DNA from: Flavobacterium limicola
GTDB taxonomy: Bacteria; Bacteroidota; Bacteroidia; Flavobacteriales; Flavobacteriaceae
Direction: 5' to 3'
NCBI RefSeq assembly: GCF_003634755.1
Contig: NZ_RBXA01000002.1
Span: 310,001 to 374,000 of the forward strand
Length of the DNA: 64,000 nt
Part shown: positions 1 to 7,210 of the stretch, piece by piece
How the letters are laid out: every line of letters begins with the position of its first letter
Numbering within the stretch: the first letter of the stretch is position 1
Position numbers and translations under genes: made by a program
The notes under the pieces: model-generated
The model's database searches: none
Seen by the model: only the letters and a program-made list of their open reading frames with translations
What the model was told of the DNA's origin: nothing

Positions 1-821
1 TTCTCAATTTTATTGATTTTTTTTCCTTTTTGTTTCAAGTTGAAAATAAAAATAGTTAGTTCTTTAGTATAGATATCAAGAGCTAAAGCAGATTGTTTCA
101 TGTAAAATAAGGATTCTTTCAATTCTTCGGGTGAATTTGAAGGCTGATTCAGGAGGTAAGAAATGCCTAAAATATTAGAAATGGGTTGTCTTACTTTATG
201 GGAAGTCATGAACATAATTTCCTCTAATCCATTGGTATATTCACTTTGATATTCTTTAGCTCTTTTGAGTTCTAAATTAGCTTTTATTAATTGAGCCGTT
301 CTTTTCTCTTTCTCTTGGTTTTGAAAAGAAAGTTCTCTGTTAGCAATTAGTAGCTCAGCAGCTCGTTTTTCTTTTTCTAGGTTTTGAAAAGCAAGTTCTT
401 TGTTAGCAATTAGTAGTTCAGCAGCTCGTTTTTCTTTTTCTAGGTTTTGAAAAGCAAGTTCCTCGTTCGCAATTAGTAGTTCTGCAGCTCGTTTCTCTTT
501 CTCTTGATTTTGAAAAGCAAGTTCTTCGTTGGCAATTATTAGTTCTGCAGCTCGTTTTTCTTTTTCCAGGTTTTGAAAAGCAAGTTCTTCGTTGGCTATT
601 AATAGTTCTGCAGCTCGTTTTTCTTTTTCTAGGTTTTGAAAAGCAAGTTCTTTGTTGGCAATTAATAGTTCAGCGGCTCGTTTTTCTTTTTCTAGGTTTT
701 GAAAAACAAGTTGCTTGTTGGCTATTAATAATTCTGCTGCTCGTTTTTCTTTTTCTATGTTTTGAAAAACAAGTTCATTATTAACAATAAGTAATGCCTC
801 TTTTTTTATTCTTTTGTCCAT
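1..821 (-). CDS. Coiled-coil histidine kinase-like protein, 3' end outside the window
   Basis: The frame is open from an ATG at 821 to the window edge (273 codons), so the C-terminus is missing. After a short lysine-rich start, eight exact-length 21-residue units (63 bp each, 300-803) follow one another, each close to AAELLIANKELAFQNLEKEKR. They predict a long parallel coiled coil of three heptads per unit. Next comes a histidine-kinase dimerisation box with the sequence TSHKVRQPISNILG, whose His is the expected phosphorylation site. No membrane segment or sensor domain precedes the coil, so this looks like a cytoplasmic signalling protein. Whether an ATPase domain follows cannot be seen. A terminator at 912-935 separates it from the operon upstream. 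Identity as a kinase is inferred from the H-box; the repeats are directly seen. Confidence 0.8.
   Translation of the reverse strand, partial: MDKRIKKEALLIVNNELVFQNIEKEKRAAELLIANKQLVFQNLEKEKRAAELLIANKELAFQNLEKEKRAAELLIANEELAFQNLEKEKRAAELIIANEELAFQNQEKEKRAAELLIANEELAFQNLEKEKRAAELLIANKELAFQNLEKEKRAAELLIANRELSFQNQEKEKRTAQLIKANLELKRAKEYQSEYTNGLEEIMFMTSHKVRQPISNILGISYLLNQPSNSPEELKESLFYMKQSALALDIYTKELTIFIFNLKQKGKKINKIE
300..803 (-). repeat. Eight tandem 63-bp units encoding a 21-residue coiled-coil repeat
   Basis: The period is exactly 63 bp over 504 bp and lies wholly inside the kinase-like reading frame. Units differ by a few substitutions, mainly K/E at residue 9, L/Q at residue 16 and A/V at residue 12. 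Related units occur in the kinases at 25521-28214 (six copies) and 20038-23562 (two to three copies). Confidence 0.95.
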
Positions 822-911
822 GTACTTTCAAATTAAATTTTTTATTTGATATTATTAAACGAAAGAATTTACAAGAGTATTACAAGTGAATTTATTTTAG
901 TTAAAGAAAAA

Positions 912-935
912 AAAATGAATTGTTTAATTCATTTT
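912..935 (-). terminator. Rho-independent terminator after the small membrane-protein operon
   Basis: An inverted repeat built on AATGAATT and AATTCATT with a GTTT loop is followed on the minus strand by a run of T. It lies about 30 bp after the stop of the gene ending at 966. Confidence 0.7.
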
Positions 936-965
936 AGCATTTTTATTCCAGAAATAAAATCAGAA

Positions 966-1322
966 TTAAATATTTTGTGAATTTTCATCTGTAGACTTAT
1001 CGGAATGTTTGGTAACAACATTTGTTATTACAAATTGCAATAACGTTCCTAATATTCTTTTGATTGGATTATGGGTTGATCCTAATAATACTTTTTTAGC
1101 CAAGTATCCTGTTGATATCCCTATAACATTACTGAGGATATTACCTTTAAATTCAGAAGTTGTAGCCATTTGACCAAAAGCATTTTTGATTAAATTCAAA
1201 GGTTTTAAACTTTCAATGGTATAATGATACTGATCTTTAAGTTGTACTAATTCGTCAGCTTGTTTCATTTTCATTAATAAGATAGTTTCCTTAAGAATTT
1301 CTGTTTGGTTTATCTTTTTCAT
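966..1322 (-). CDS. Small conserved hypothetical protein of the YtxH/holin-like operon
   Basis: The product has 118 residues and starts MKKINQTEILKETI. An upstream in-frame ATG would overlap the preceding gene, so the start at 1322 is preferred: it lies one base after the preceding stop, which suggests translational coupling. The N-terminal half is a charged helix. A moderately hydrophobic, glycine-containing stretch follows (about residues 60-100), then a polar tail. I do not recognise a named domain. Small proteins of this kind commonly accompany YtxH and DUF1469 proteins in Flavobacteriia, so an envelope-stress role is likely but unproven. Confidence 0.7.
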   Translation of the reverse strand: MKKINQTEILKETILLMKMKQADELVQLKDQYHYTIESLKPLNLIKNAFGQMATTSEFKGNILSNVIGISTGYLAKKVLLGSTHNPIKRILGTLLQFVITNVVTKHSDKSTDENSQNI

Positions 1323-1323
1323 A

Positions 1324-1671
1324 TTAATTTTTTTTAAGCATTTTAACAATCATAAAATTGCTAATAGGTGTTTTAATCCACTCATTTTTAAATATGTAAA
1401 GAATAATAGCAATTAGTAAATAAAAACTAGATACTATAAAAAAACCATAATACAGTTTTCCAACTAATTCTCCAATCCATAAGGAAAGACCAATATTTGC
1501 CAACAAGGCAAACATTGCAAAAACAATAGAAACGGCCAATCGAGATATTAGAGAAGACATAACATCAGCAGCTTTATCGACTGCATGTAACTTTGTCAAT
1601 TCTACTGTTGTTCTAGTGTAATCTTCTGCTCGTTTAAAAAGCATCTCTATTGTTGTTGCGTTGTTTTCCAT
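1324..1671 (-). CDS. Phage_holin_3_6 / DUF1469-like two-helix membrane protein
   Basis: The product has 115 residues. The N-terminus is a soluble amphipathic helix containing ELTKLHAVDKAADV. Two transmembrane segments follow at about residues 45-67 and 74-95, then a basic tail. This layout is typical of the YqjE/DUF1469 family, often labelled holin although it is chromosomal and linked to stress operons rather than phage lysis. It lies between YtxH and the small protein at 966-1322, within one likely operon. There are no phage genes nearby, so the holin label should not be read as evidence of a prophage. Confidence 0.75.
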   Translation of the reverse strand: MENNATTIEMLFKRAEDYTRTTVELTKLHAVDKAADVMSSLISRLAVSIVFAMFALLANIGLSLWIGELVGKLYYGFFIVSSFYLLIAIILYIFKNEWIKTPISNFMIVKMLKKN

Positions 1672-1725
1672 GATATAATTTGTAAACGTACTTATTTATT
1701 GAAATTTTAAAAATTAAATATCAGA

Positions 1726-2058
1726 TTAGATATTCGTATTTTTTATTTCGTTTTTTGCATCGTAAAATTTTGATTTTCCTTCCGCAAGTAAAGCTTCGCC
1801 TTCATTTTTTGCATCGTAAAACTTTGATTTTCCTTCAGAAACTAAAGATTCTCCTTCTTTCCAAATTTTCTCGTATTTTTGAGTAATTGAACCTAATAAT
1901 GTATCTAATTTGTCTTTCAACTCATCAGCATAGTCATTGCTTTTATCCATTATTTTTTTTCTCGTTTTATCGCCTTTTTCAGGTGCAAACAATACTCCTA
2001 ATAATGCTCCAACGGCAACTCCGCCTAAAACTCCTAATATTATTTTATCTGCTTTCAT
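1726..2058 (-). CDS. YtxH domain-containing stress protein
   Basis: The product has 110 residues. It starts with a glycine-rich membrane helix (about residues 6-24) ending in the LFAPEKG signature of YtxH proteins, followed by a TRKK basic patch and a long amphipathic helix. The tail contains an 18-residue tandem duplication: EGESLVSEGKSKFYDAKN is followed directly by EGEALLAEGKSKFYDAKN. YtxH proteins are general-stress proteins of unknown biochemistry, probably anchored in the inner membrane with a cytoplasmic or periplasmic coil. The operon continues into the DUF1469-like gene 54 bp downstream. Confidence 0.88.
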   Translation of the reverse strand: MKADKIILGVLGGVAVGALLGVLFAPEKGDKTRKKIMDKSNDYADELKDKLDTLLGSITQKYEKIWKEGESLVSEGKSKFYDAKNEGEALLAEGKSKFYDAKNEIKNTNI

Positions 2059-2088
2059 AATTATTTATTTTATTAATTGATTATTTTA

Positions 2089-2241
2089 TTAGATATTTCT
2101 ACCTGAAATAAGTCTAAATAATATTGCTATTACAGCAATAACAAGTAGAACATGTATTATTGATCCTAAGCTGAATGCAAAAAATCCAATAGCCCAAAAA
2201 ATGACTAATATTACTGCTATGGTATAAAGAAGATTGCTCAT
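2089..2241 (-). CDS. Lmo0937 family (DUF5670-like) small membrane protein, copy 2
   Basis: The gene encodes 50 residues: MSNLLYTIAVILVIFWAIGF, then two closely spaced hydrophobic helices ending LFRLISGRNI. The size and the sequence FWAIGFFAF match the Lmo0937 family of tiny stress-induced membrane proteins. It is nearly identical to the gene at 2293-2445, differing at four residues (F/Y, L/A, V/I and N/K). The biochemical role is unknown. Confidence 0.88.
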   Translation of the reverse strand: MSNLLYTIAVILVIFWAIGFFAFSLGSIIHVLLVIAVIAILFRLISGRNI

Positions 2242-2292
2242 TATTTTTTATTTTTAATTATTTTTTTATTAAAGTTTTCAATTGTGATTGAA

Positions 2293-2445
2293 TTAAATTT
2301 TTCTACCTGAGATAAGTCTAAATAGAATTGCTATAACTGCAATGACTAGAAGGATGTGAATAATTGATCCTGCACTGTATGCGAAGAATCCAATTGCCCA
2401 AAAAATAACTAAGATTACTGCGATGGTGTAAAGAAGGTTGCTCAT
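2293..2445 (-). CDS. Lmo0937 family (DUF5670-like) small membrane protein, copy 1
   Basis: The gene encodes 50 residues with the same two-helix layout as the neighbour at 2089-2241 and ends SGRKI. The two genes form a recent tandem duplication of about 200 bp, spacer included: the bases around both stop codons (TCTACCTGA and AATAAGTCTAAAT-like) are also similar. It follows the porin gene closely and is probably co-transcribed from the promoter at 3126-3190. Confidence 0.88.
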   Translation of the reverse strand: MSNLLYTIAVILVIFWAIGFFAYSAGSIIHILLVIAVIAILFRLISGRKI

Positions 2446-2470
2446 GATTTTTAGTTTTAATGATTAATTT

Positions 2471-3094
2471 TTAGTTTAGTCTAAGACCTATATATGCGCT
2501 TAAAACACTGTTTTTTGCGTCTGAAGAAATAAAACTATCGTCTTTTCCAATTTTAGTTAATCCATAATTGTAACGTACCCCAAAGTTTACTACATCTAAA
2601 TCAATCCCTAAACCTCCAGCAAGACCAGCGTCAAACTTATTGAAATCATTAGTGTCTAATTCGCTTTCGGAACTACTAAAATTGGAATCATTTGTAGTTT
2701 TTCCGCTTACCATATAGGCAGCGTAAGGACCAACATGTACATTAAAATTATCTGTAATATTCATTACTAATAAAACTGGTACTTCAATATAGTTTACATT
2801 GAATTTAGCAGTTCCTTGTACAAATGCATTATTGTAAACTAATTCAGCACCTTTTGTAGTATAGCTAATTTCAGGTTGAATCGCGATATTATTACTAATA
2901 GGAAATTTAGCATACAACCCAGCGTTGAAACCTGTTAATACATTATTATCATCTACATTATCAGTATATAGATTTGAGAAGTTTAGTCCTCCTTTAAAAC
3001 CAAAAGAGGCAGTTTTTTCTTGAGCTTGAACAGCTGTAAAAGACATAAAGCTTAATACTAATGAAGCGAAAATTAGTTTTTTTGAATTTTTCAT
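2471..3094 (-). CDS. Porin-family outer-membrane beta-barrel protein
   Basis: The product has 207 residues with a cleavable signal peptide (MKNSKKLIFASLVLSFMSFTAVQAQ). The rest is alternating beta-strand sequence beginning ASFGFKGGLNFSNL, which is characteristic of the OMP_b-brl_2 porin-like family in Bacteroidota. It ends SAYIGLRLN, a barrel-type C-terminus. It should be an eight-stranded barrel in the outer membrane; substrate or function is unknown. It is the first gene of a likely operon running through both Lmo0937-like genes, YtxH, the DUF1469-like gene and the gene at 966-1322. Its promoter region carries the shared stress-promoter motif (3126-3190), whose -7 box lies about 30 bp before the ATG. 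Confidence 0.9.
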   Translation of the reverse strand: MKNSKKLIFASLVLSFMSFTAVQAQEKTASFGFKGGLNFSNLYTDNVDDNNVLTGFNAGLYAKFPISNNIAIQPEISYTTKGAELVYNNAFVQGTAKFNVNYIEVPVLLVMNITDNFNVHVGPYAAYMVSGKTTNDSNFSSSESELDTNDFNKFDAGLAGGLGIDLDVVNFGVRYNYGLTKIGKDDSFISSDAKNSVLSAYIGLRLN

Positions 3095-3125
3095 TTTATT
3101 TGTTTTTTATTGAATTATTATAATA

Positions 3126-3190
3126 CAAATATCAACATCTTACAGCGCTACATTGTTACAATACTTTTAGTTAAATTTATATTATTCACA
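3126..3190 (-). promoter_or_regulatory. Stress-regulon promoter, copy 1 (porin)
   Basis: Read on the minus strand: TGTGAAT, AA, TATAAA, fifteen bases, TGTAAC, twenty-one bases, GATATTTG. The two TRTAAY elements are 21 bp apart. The total length of 65 bp is shared with the other copies. Confidence 0.8.
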
Positions 3191-3256
3191 CCTCAACGTG
3201 TTGTAATTGTTTCGTTTTAAAGATTGTTACCATAGTAAACAATATAAAATAAAAAA

Positions 3257-3275
3257 GACGAGTTCAAAACTCGCC
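3257..3275 (-). terminator. Terminator of the coiled-coil lipoprotein gene
   Basis: A GACGAGTT/AACTCGCC hairpin with a three-base loop is followed by a T run on the minus strand, 12 bp after the stop at 3287. Confidence 0.75.
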
Positions 3276-3286
3276 TTTATAATTCA

Positions 3287-3748
3287 CTACTTATTGTTCA
3301 CTGTCAAGTTTTTTAATGCTTGGCCAAGTCCATCCATATCACGTTTATATTCTTCTTTGAAAGATTCCCAATCGCTATTGGCATCATTTTTATAAGTCTC
3401 AACTTTAAGTTTGATTTCTTTATTTTTTTCTTCTAGCTCTTCAATTTTTTTAGCATAGGCTTCATCAATTGATTTACCAGTATTCTTCATATTAGCTTTC
3501 ATTTCTGCTATTCGCATTTCATTCTGCTTAATAGTAGCATCCGTACTTTCTTTGAAATCATTCCATTCTTTCTCGGTAGCAGCGGCTCTTACATCTGATA
3601 ATTCTTCTTTTGCATCATTAAGATTATCTCTTGCTTCTTCAACATTATCTTTAGCAGCTTCTTCTTTTTTTGAGGAATCTTGACAACCTACTAAAACTGT
3701 TCCAGCCATAAATGTTGTGATGGCAAGTGTAAAAATTATTTTTTTCAT
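3287..3748 (-). CDS. Coiled-coil lipoprotein, hypothetical
   Basis: The product has 153 residues. The signal peptide ends in the lipobox VLVGC (Cys22), so it is predicted to be a lipid-anchored periplasmic or outer-membrane protein. The mature part is almost entirely charged and helical, with heptad-like runs such as EEARDNLNDAKEELSDVR and KKIEELEEKNKEIKLKV. Two tryptophan-containing segments (WNDFKE and DWESFKEEY) resemble each other and may be an internal repeat. It may be co-transcribed with CsbD upstream (163 bp gap, no terminator seen between). No enzymatic motif is visible. Confidence 0.8.
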   Translation of the reverse strand: MKKIIFTLAITTFMAGTVLVGCQDSSKKEEAAKDNVEEARDNLNDAKEELSDVRAAATEKEWNDFKESTDATIKQNEMRIAEMKANMKNTGKSIDEAYAKKIEELEEKNKEIKLKVETYKNDANSDWESFKEEYKRDMDGLGQALKNLTVNNK

Positions 3749-3911
3749 TTTTATATTTTTTTTGATAAAATTCGTAAGAGAATTTGTTTTAAATAGCTTT
3801 TGCTTAATTAGTTATAATGTATTAAAGATAATAAAATTGTAATTGTTAACCAAGATTTTTTTTAATTGGAACTACTATTAAATTAGTAAATTGTTGGTAA
3901 AAGGGGATTGT

Positions 3912-4097
3912 TTAAAGTTTTTCTATAATTTTAAGTAATTCTTCTTTAGTTATACCCAATTTGACTTTAAGTTTTTCAATCATTTCCTCTTTCTTACCAT
4001 CTGAAAAAAATAAATCATTTTCAGTCAAAGCTGCAAATTTTTGTTTCAGTTTTTCCTTTTGTTCTCCCCAATTTCCCGCTAGCTCCATTGTATTCAT
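3912..4097 (-). CDS. CsbD-family stress protein
   Basis: The product has 61 residues. The sequence NWGEQKEKLKQKFAALTENDL is the family hallmark (WNE/GxxKExxKxKxxxLTDDDL). CsbD proteins are small hydrophilic stress proteins (controlled by sigma B in Bacillus) of unknown mechanism. The gene sits behind the shared stress promoter at 4137-4201, whose -7 box CAACTTTG lies 39 bp before the ATG. The 5' untranslated region contains a short palindrome, GTGAAA-TAAT-TTTCAC, at about 4115-4130. Confidence 0.9.
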   Translation of the reverse strand: MNTMELAGNWGEQKEKLKQKFAALTENDLFFSDGKKEEMIEKLKVKLGITKEELLKIIEKL

Positions 4098-4136
4098 TTT
4101 TTTTGTTCATTGCATGTGAAATAATTTTCACTTTTA

Positions 4137-4201
4137 CAAAGTTGGTCAGTTTGGAGATAAAATCTCTTGTATAACTTTATAAAAAATTTGTTTTATTCAC
4201 A
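4137..4201 (-). promoter_or_regulatory. Stress-regulon promoter, copy 2 (CsbD)
   Basis: Minus strand: TGTGAAT, AA, AACAAA, fifteen bases, TACAAG, twenty-one bases, CAACTTTG. The spacing is identical to the other copies. The first half-site is the most divergent in its TRTAAY element. Confidence 0.75.
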
Positions 4202-4308
4202 GATTTTATTAAAATCAACAAAAATTTTCAAAAATTTATTGGATTCAAAAGAAGAAGCTTAAAATAATGCATAAAGATAATGAGGCTTTTATTTTTTCAG
4301 TTCCAAAT

Positions 4309-4515
4309 CTAGTTATGGTTTGGAATGTATTTTTTAAGAATATTCTCTAGGGTTTCATAATAATCGGTTAGAATTTTATTATTTATTTCTGGAGAACTCA
4401 CCTCCGGAATCGTTATTGGGATTTCTAATAAATATTTTGATAATTCAGGATATTCATTATTTATTTTGGAAGTAATTTTGAGAATAGCTTCATTGAGTTC
4501 TTTTTCAGTTTTCAT
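4309..4515 (-). CDS. Small hypothetical protein, 68 residues
   Basis: The product is a soluble, acidic and probably helical protein, starting MKTEKELNEAILKITSKI and containing a proline-rich middle (EIPITIPEVSSPEI). There is no signal peptide, membrane helix or recognised motif. It stands between the DUF4382 gene's terminator and the CsbD promoter as a single-gene unit. Codon use and length support a real gene, but its function is unknown. Confidence 0.6.
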   Translation of the reverse strand: MKTEKELNEAILKITSKINNEYPELSKYLLEIPITIPEVSSPEINNKILTDYYETLENILKKYIPNHN

Positions 4516-4552
4516 AGTAATTTTAATTTATTAGATTGATATTCTATTAATG

Positions 4553-4587
4553 AAAACGCTCCTTTTCTTTAGAGAAAGGAGCGTTTT
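4553..4587 (-). terminator. Terminator of the DUF4382 lipoprotein gene
   Basis: A ten-base perfect stem AAAACGCTCC/GGAGCGTTTT, extended by TTTCT/AGAAA pairing, lies 23 bp after the stop at 4610. Confidence 0.8.
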
Positions 4588-4609
4588 GAAAGTAATCCGT
4601 ATTTTGTTT

Positions 4610-5377
4610 TTACAGACCTACTAAAATTCCGATGTCTGTTGTCAGACCAGCTGTTACAACAACATCAGTTTTTATAACAGGTAATAGAGGTAAAGTGGGA
4701 GTTAAAGTTATGGTATAAACTCCTGGAGGAAGTCCCATAACCATAAATTCACCATTTTCATTTACATTAGTGGAGTAGGACAGTAGGGTTGTAGTTGATT
4801 TTGCTTCAACAACAGCCATAACTTCAGGAGTAATCATGCCTTTTATAGAACCACTAGTTGCTTTTTCTATAGTTCTGATGACCGGTTTCAATTGATATCC
4901 TACATTTCCTAGATTAACTATTGATTTGTTGGCATCAAAATCAAGAAGAACACTATATAATATTCCTTCTTGAAGAGATTGATTCACTTGAAGTTTCAAA
5001 CCGCTTTGTTGTGCACTTGGAGTACTCAAAGGATATGTTACGTTGTCAAGGACTACCGTGTTTTCAGTTCCTAAAATAAGTCTAATTTGAGTTACTTTAG
5101 ACATTTCTAATGAGTCGGTTGCAATTAACACATCAACTCCGTTAGAAAGCTCAAGTAAGTTGTAAATACCTTTCTTTATATTTAGTATGACAGTTTTACC
5201 ATCCTCACCCATAACTTCTACTCCTTGTATGTCGACATTTACCTCATCATAAGGACCTGGAGCATCAGTTAGTCTTACAGCATAAGGATACTTGGCGGTT
5301 TGATCATCATCATTGTTACATGAAGTTATTAATAATCCAAGCATGATAAAGGATAGAATAATTTTTAATTTTTTCAT
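4610..5377 (-). CDS. DUF4382 domain-containing lipoprotein
   Basis: The product has 255 residues from the ATG at 5377. A further in-frame ATG at 5401 is rejected because it falls about at the transcription start predicted from the -7 box at 5407-5414. The signal peptide ends LLITSC, a lipobox. The N-terminal part (YAVRLTDAPGPYDEVNVDIQGVEV) is the DUF4382 signature. The C-terminal part (from about residue 175, GSIKGMITPEVMAVV to the end) resembles a carboxypeptidase-regulatory beta-sandwich. It is predicted to be a surface or periplasmic lipoprotein of unknown function. It is expressed from the shared stress promoter. Confidence 0.88.
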   Translation of the reverse strand: MKKLKIILSFIMLGLLITSCNNDDDQTAKYPYAVRLTDAPGPYDEVNVDIQGVEVMGEDGKTVILNIKKGIYNLLELSNGVDVLIATDSLEMSKVTQIRLILGTENTVVLDNVTYPLSTPSAQQSGLKLQVNQSLQEGILYSVLLDFDANKSIVNLGNVGYQLKPVIRTIEKATSGSIKGMITPEVMAVVEAKSTTTLLSYSTNVNENGEFMVMGLPPGVYTITLTPTLPLLPVIKTDVVVTAGLTTDIGILVGL

Positions 5378-5406
5378 TTTTCTAGTTTTAAGTTTTTTCA
5401 ACTAGG

Positions 5407-5471
5407 TAAAGATATTAACCACTTTATCTAGAATTATTATAGAACTTCCGAATTATGTTATAGGATTCACA
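5407..5471 (-). promoter_or_regulatory. Stress-regulon promoter, copy 3 (DUF4382)
   Basis: Minus strand: TGTGAAT, CC, TATAAC, fifteen bases, TATAAT, twenty-one bases, TATCTTTA. The -7 box lies 29 bp before the ATG at 5377, which also decides that start. Confidence 0.82.
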
Positions 5472-5527
5472 TTTTGAAGGTTCTAAAAAAAGACGTATCC
5501 ATTTTTAAATATTTTTTAGAATAAAAA

Positions 5528-6415
5528 TTATTTTAAAGAATCATTTTCAATATCTATTTTTAATTCTTTCTTCATTTCAGCCTCTTCTAATTCTAAAGCT
5601 TCTTCAGCCTTTTTTTCTTCCTCTTTTTTCTTTTTATTAAAAAAACCTCTCAACAAAAAATTATGTTTGGCAGCCTCTATGACTTCATTAAGTCCTTTTG
5701 TAGCTGATTTGACATTCGTTAAAGAAGAATCAATAACTTTTCCCATTCTTTCATCACTCACCAGTTTTGATAACGCTCCTTTTCCATCGTTCATTTTAAC
5801 GGTGAATTTTTTGAATTCAGTCGAGCTATTTTCAAGATTACCAATCATGTTTTTTATACTGTTACCAAATTCTTCATCGGAAACCAATTTAGACAAAGCA
5901 CCATTTCCATTATTCATGCTGTAACTGAATTTGGCAATTTCAGAAGTTATAACGCTTGCATTATCAACACTCTTCTTAATCCCATTCATTAAATCATCCA
6001 TTTCAACGGCTTTCTTTGAAGCGATATAATCATTGTTTTCTACAACAATGTTCGAAGAATTTTTGCCAGAAGAAATTGTGAGGACTTTGTCGCCCATCAA
6101 ACCATCCGAACTAATACTGGCAAAAGCATCTTTTTTGATGTATTGACGAACTTCGTCTTTTATAACTAATTTAATAACCACAGAGGTATCCGTTAGAAAT
6201 TCAATTTCTTCAACAGTACCAATATTAATACCTGATAATCGAACGTTGTTTCCTATCTCAAGCCCGTTGACCGAGTTAAATTTTGAATACAATTCAAATG
6301 TGGATCCAAATAAATTTTTTTGTTTTCCAACAAAATAAATGGTTCCTACAAAAAGGACTAATCCTATAATTACAAACATTCCCAATTTCCATTGGTATCC
6401 AGATTCTTTATTCAT
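5528..6415 (-). CDS. mlaD: MlaD-family substrate-binding subunit of a lipid ABC transporter
   Basis: The product has 295 residues with one N-terminal transmembrane helix (about 11-30) followed by the MCE domain (about 38-115; FELYSKFNSVNGLEIGNNVRLSGINIGTV). MCE proteins form rings that ferry phospholipids between membranes. After the MCE domain there are two similar segments containing NGALSKLVSDEEFG and KGALSKLVSDERMG, an internal repeat of about 45 residues. A highly charged K/E tail follows. It is the last gene of the mlaE-mlaF-mlaD operon, 17 bp after mlaF. Together they should make the maintenance-of-lipid-asymmetry type importer. No mlaB or mlaC is adjacent, as is usual in Bacteroidota. 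Confidence 0.9.
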   Translation of the reverse strand: MNKESGYQWKLGMFVIIGLVLFVGTIYFVGKQKNLFGSTFELYSKFNSVNGLEIGNNVRLSGINIGTVEEIEFLTDTSVVIKLVIKDEVRQYIKKDAFASISSDGLMGDKVLTISSGKNSSNIVVENNDYIASKKAVEMDDLMNGIKKSVDNASVITSEIAKFSYSMNNGNGALSKLVSDEEFGNSIKNMIGNLENSSTEFKKFTVKMNDGKGALSKLVSDERMGKVIDSSLTNVKSATKGLNEVIEAAKHNFLLRGFFNKKKKEEEKKAEEALELEEAEMKKELKIDIENDSLK

Positions 6416-6432
6416 TTTTTATTTTTTATTGG

Positions 6433-7209
6433 TTATATGAAAAAAGAACGTACCCATTCGTCGTCACTTTTTTCTAATTCTTCGTAAGTCCCTTCGGCAT
6501 GGATGATACCGTCTTTTAAAATCATCAGTCGATCACTGGTATGTTTTGCACAAGCCATATCATGTGTAATTATTACAGATGATGTTTTATATTTTTTCTG
6601 AATTTCCAATACTAATTCACTGATTTCTCTTGAAGTTATAGTATCTAATCCAGTGGTTGGCTCATCATATAATATGATTTCTGGTTTTAGAATAAGAGTT
6701 CTAGCAAGCCCAATTCTTTTGCGCATACCACCTGATAATTCCGAAGGCATTTTATCAATGGCTTCACTCAGACCAACGCTTTCCAAAATTTCTTTAATTT
6801 GATTCTCTACTTCTTCTGAAGATAAATCTTTTGCATGTCGTTTTAAAGTAAAGCCAAGATTATCCCGAACGCTCATAGAATCATACAAAGCTGCATTTTG
6901 AAATAAAAATCCGATTCGGACCCTAATTTCGTTAAGTCCGGCATTATCTAGTTTAGTGATATCAGTACCAAATACGTTTATTTCACCTTTATCTATAGCC
7001 AATAATCCTACGATGCATTTTATGGTAATTGATTTACCAGAACCTGATTTTCCCAAAATGACCAAGTTTTCTCCTTTTTTCACAGTAAGATTGACCCCTT
7101 TCAAAACCTCGTTTTTCCCGAAAGATTTATAGAGTTCTTTTATTTCTATTACTGCAGTATCCGTTTTAGAAACTGGAGTAGTTTCTTGTATTATTTTTTC
7201 TGGTATCAT
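6433..7209 (-). CDS. mlaF: MlaF-family ATP-binding subunit
   Basis: The product has 258 residues. Walker A is GKSGSGKS, the signature motif is LSGGMRKR, Walker B is IILYDEPTTGLD and the switch His is in IITHDM. The MRKR variant of the signature and the overall sequence match MlaF/Ttg2A importers. It has a 20-residue N-terminal extension before the ATPase fold. It is a cytoplasmic ATPase pairing with the permease encoded immediately upstream (one base between stop and start). Confidence 0.93.
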   Translation of the reverse strand: MIPEKIIQETTPVSKTDTAVIEIKELYKSFGKNEVLKGVNLTVKKGENLVILGKSGSGKSITIKCIVGLLAIDKGEINVFGTDITKLDNAGLNEIRVRIGFLFQNAALYDSMSVRDNLGFTLKRHAKDLSSEEVENQIKEILESVGLSEAIDKMPSELSGGMRKRIGLARTLILKPEIILYDEPTTGLDTITSREISELVLEIQKKYKTSSVIITHDMACAKHTSDRLMILKDGIIHAEGTYEELEKSDDEWVRSFFI

Positions 7210-7210
7210 A

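Noticed and set aside
300..803. Regular 63-bp repeats that look like a CRISPR array
   Set aside because: The repeats are contiguous without spacers and are a coding coiled-coil in one open frame; no cas genes are near.
1324..1671. Holin annotation suggesting a prophage
   Set aside because: The protein is the DUF1469/YqjE-like stress type and no phage structural, integrase or lysis genes are present.
4115..4130. GTGAAA-TAAT-TTTCAC palindrome in the csbD leader as an operator
   Set aside because: Short arms, AT-rich, not found in the other seven copies of the promoter; kept only as a note.
5377..5401. Longer N-terminus for the DUF4382 lipoprotein
   Set aside because: The ATG at 5401 lies at the predicted transcription start and would add charged residues before the signal peptide.
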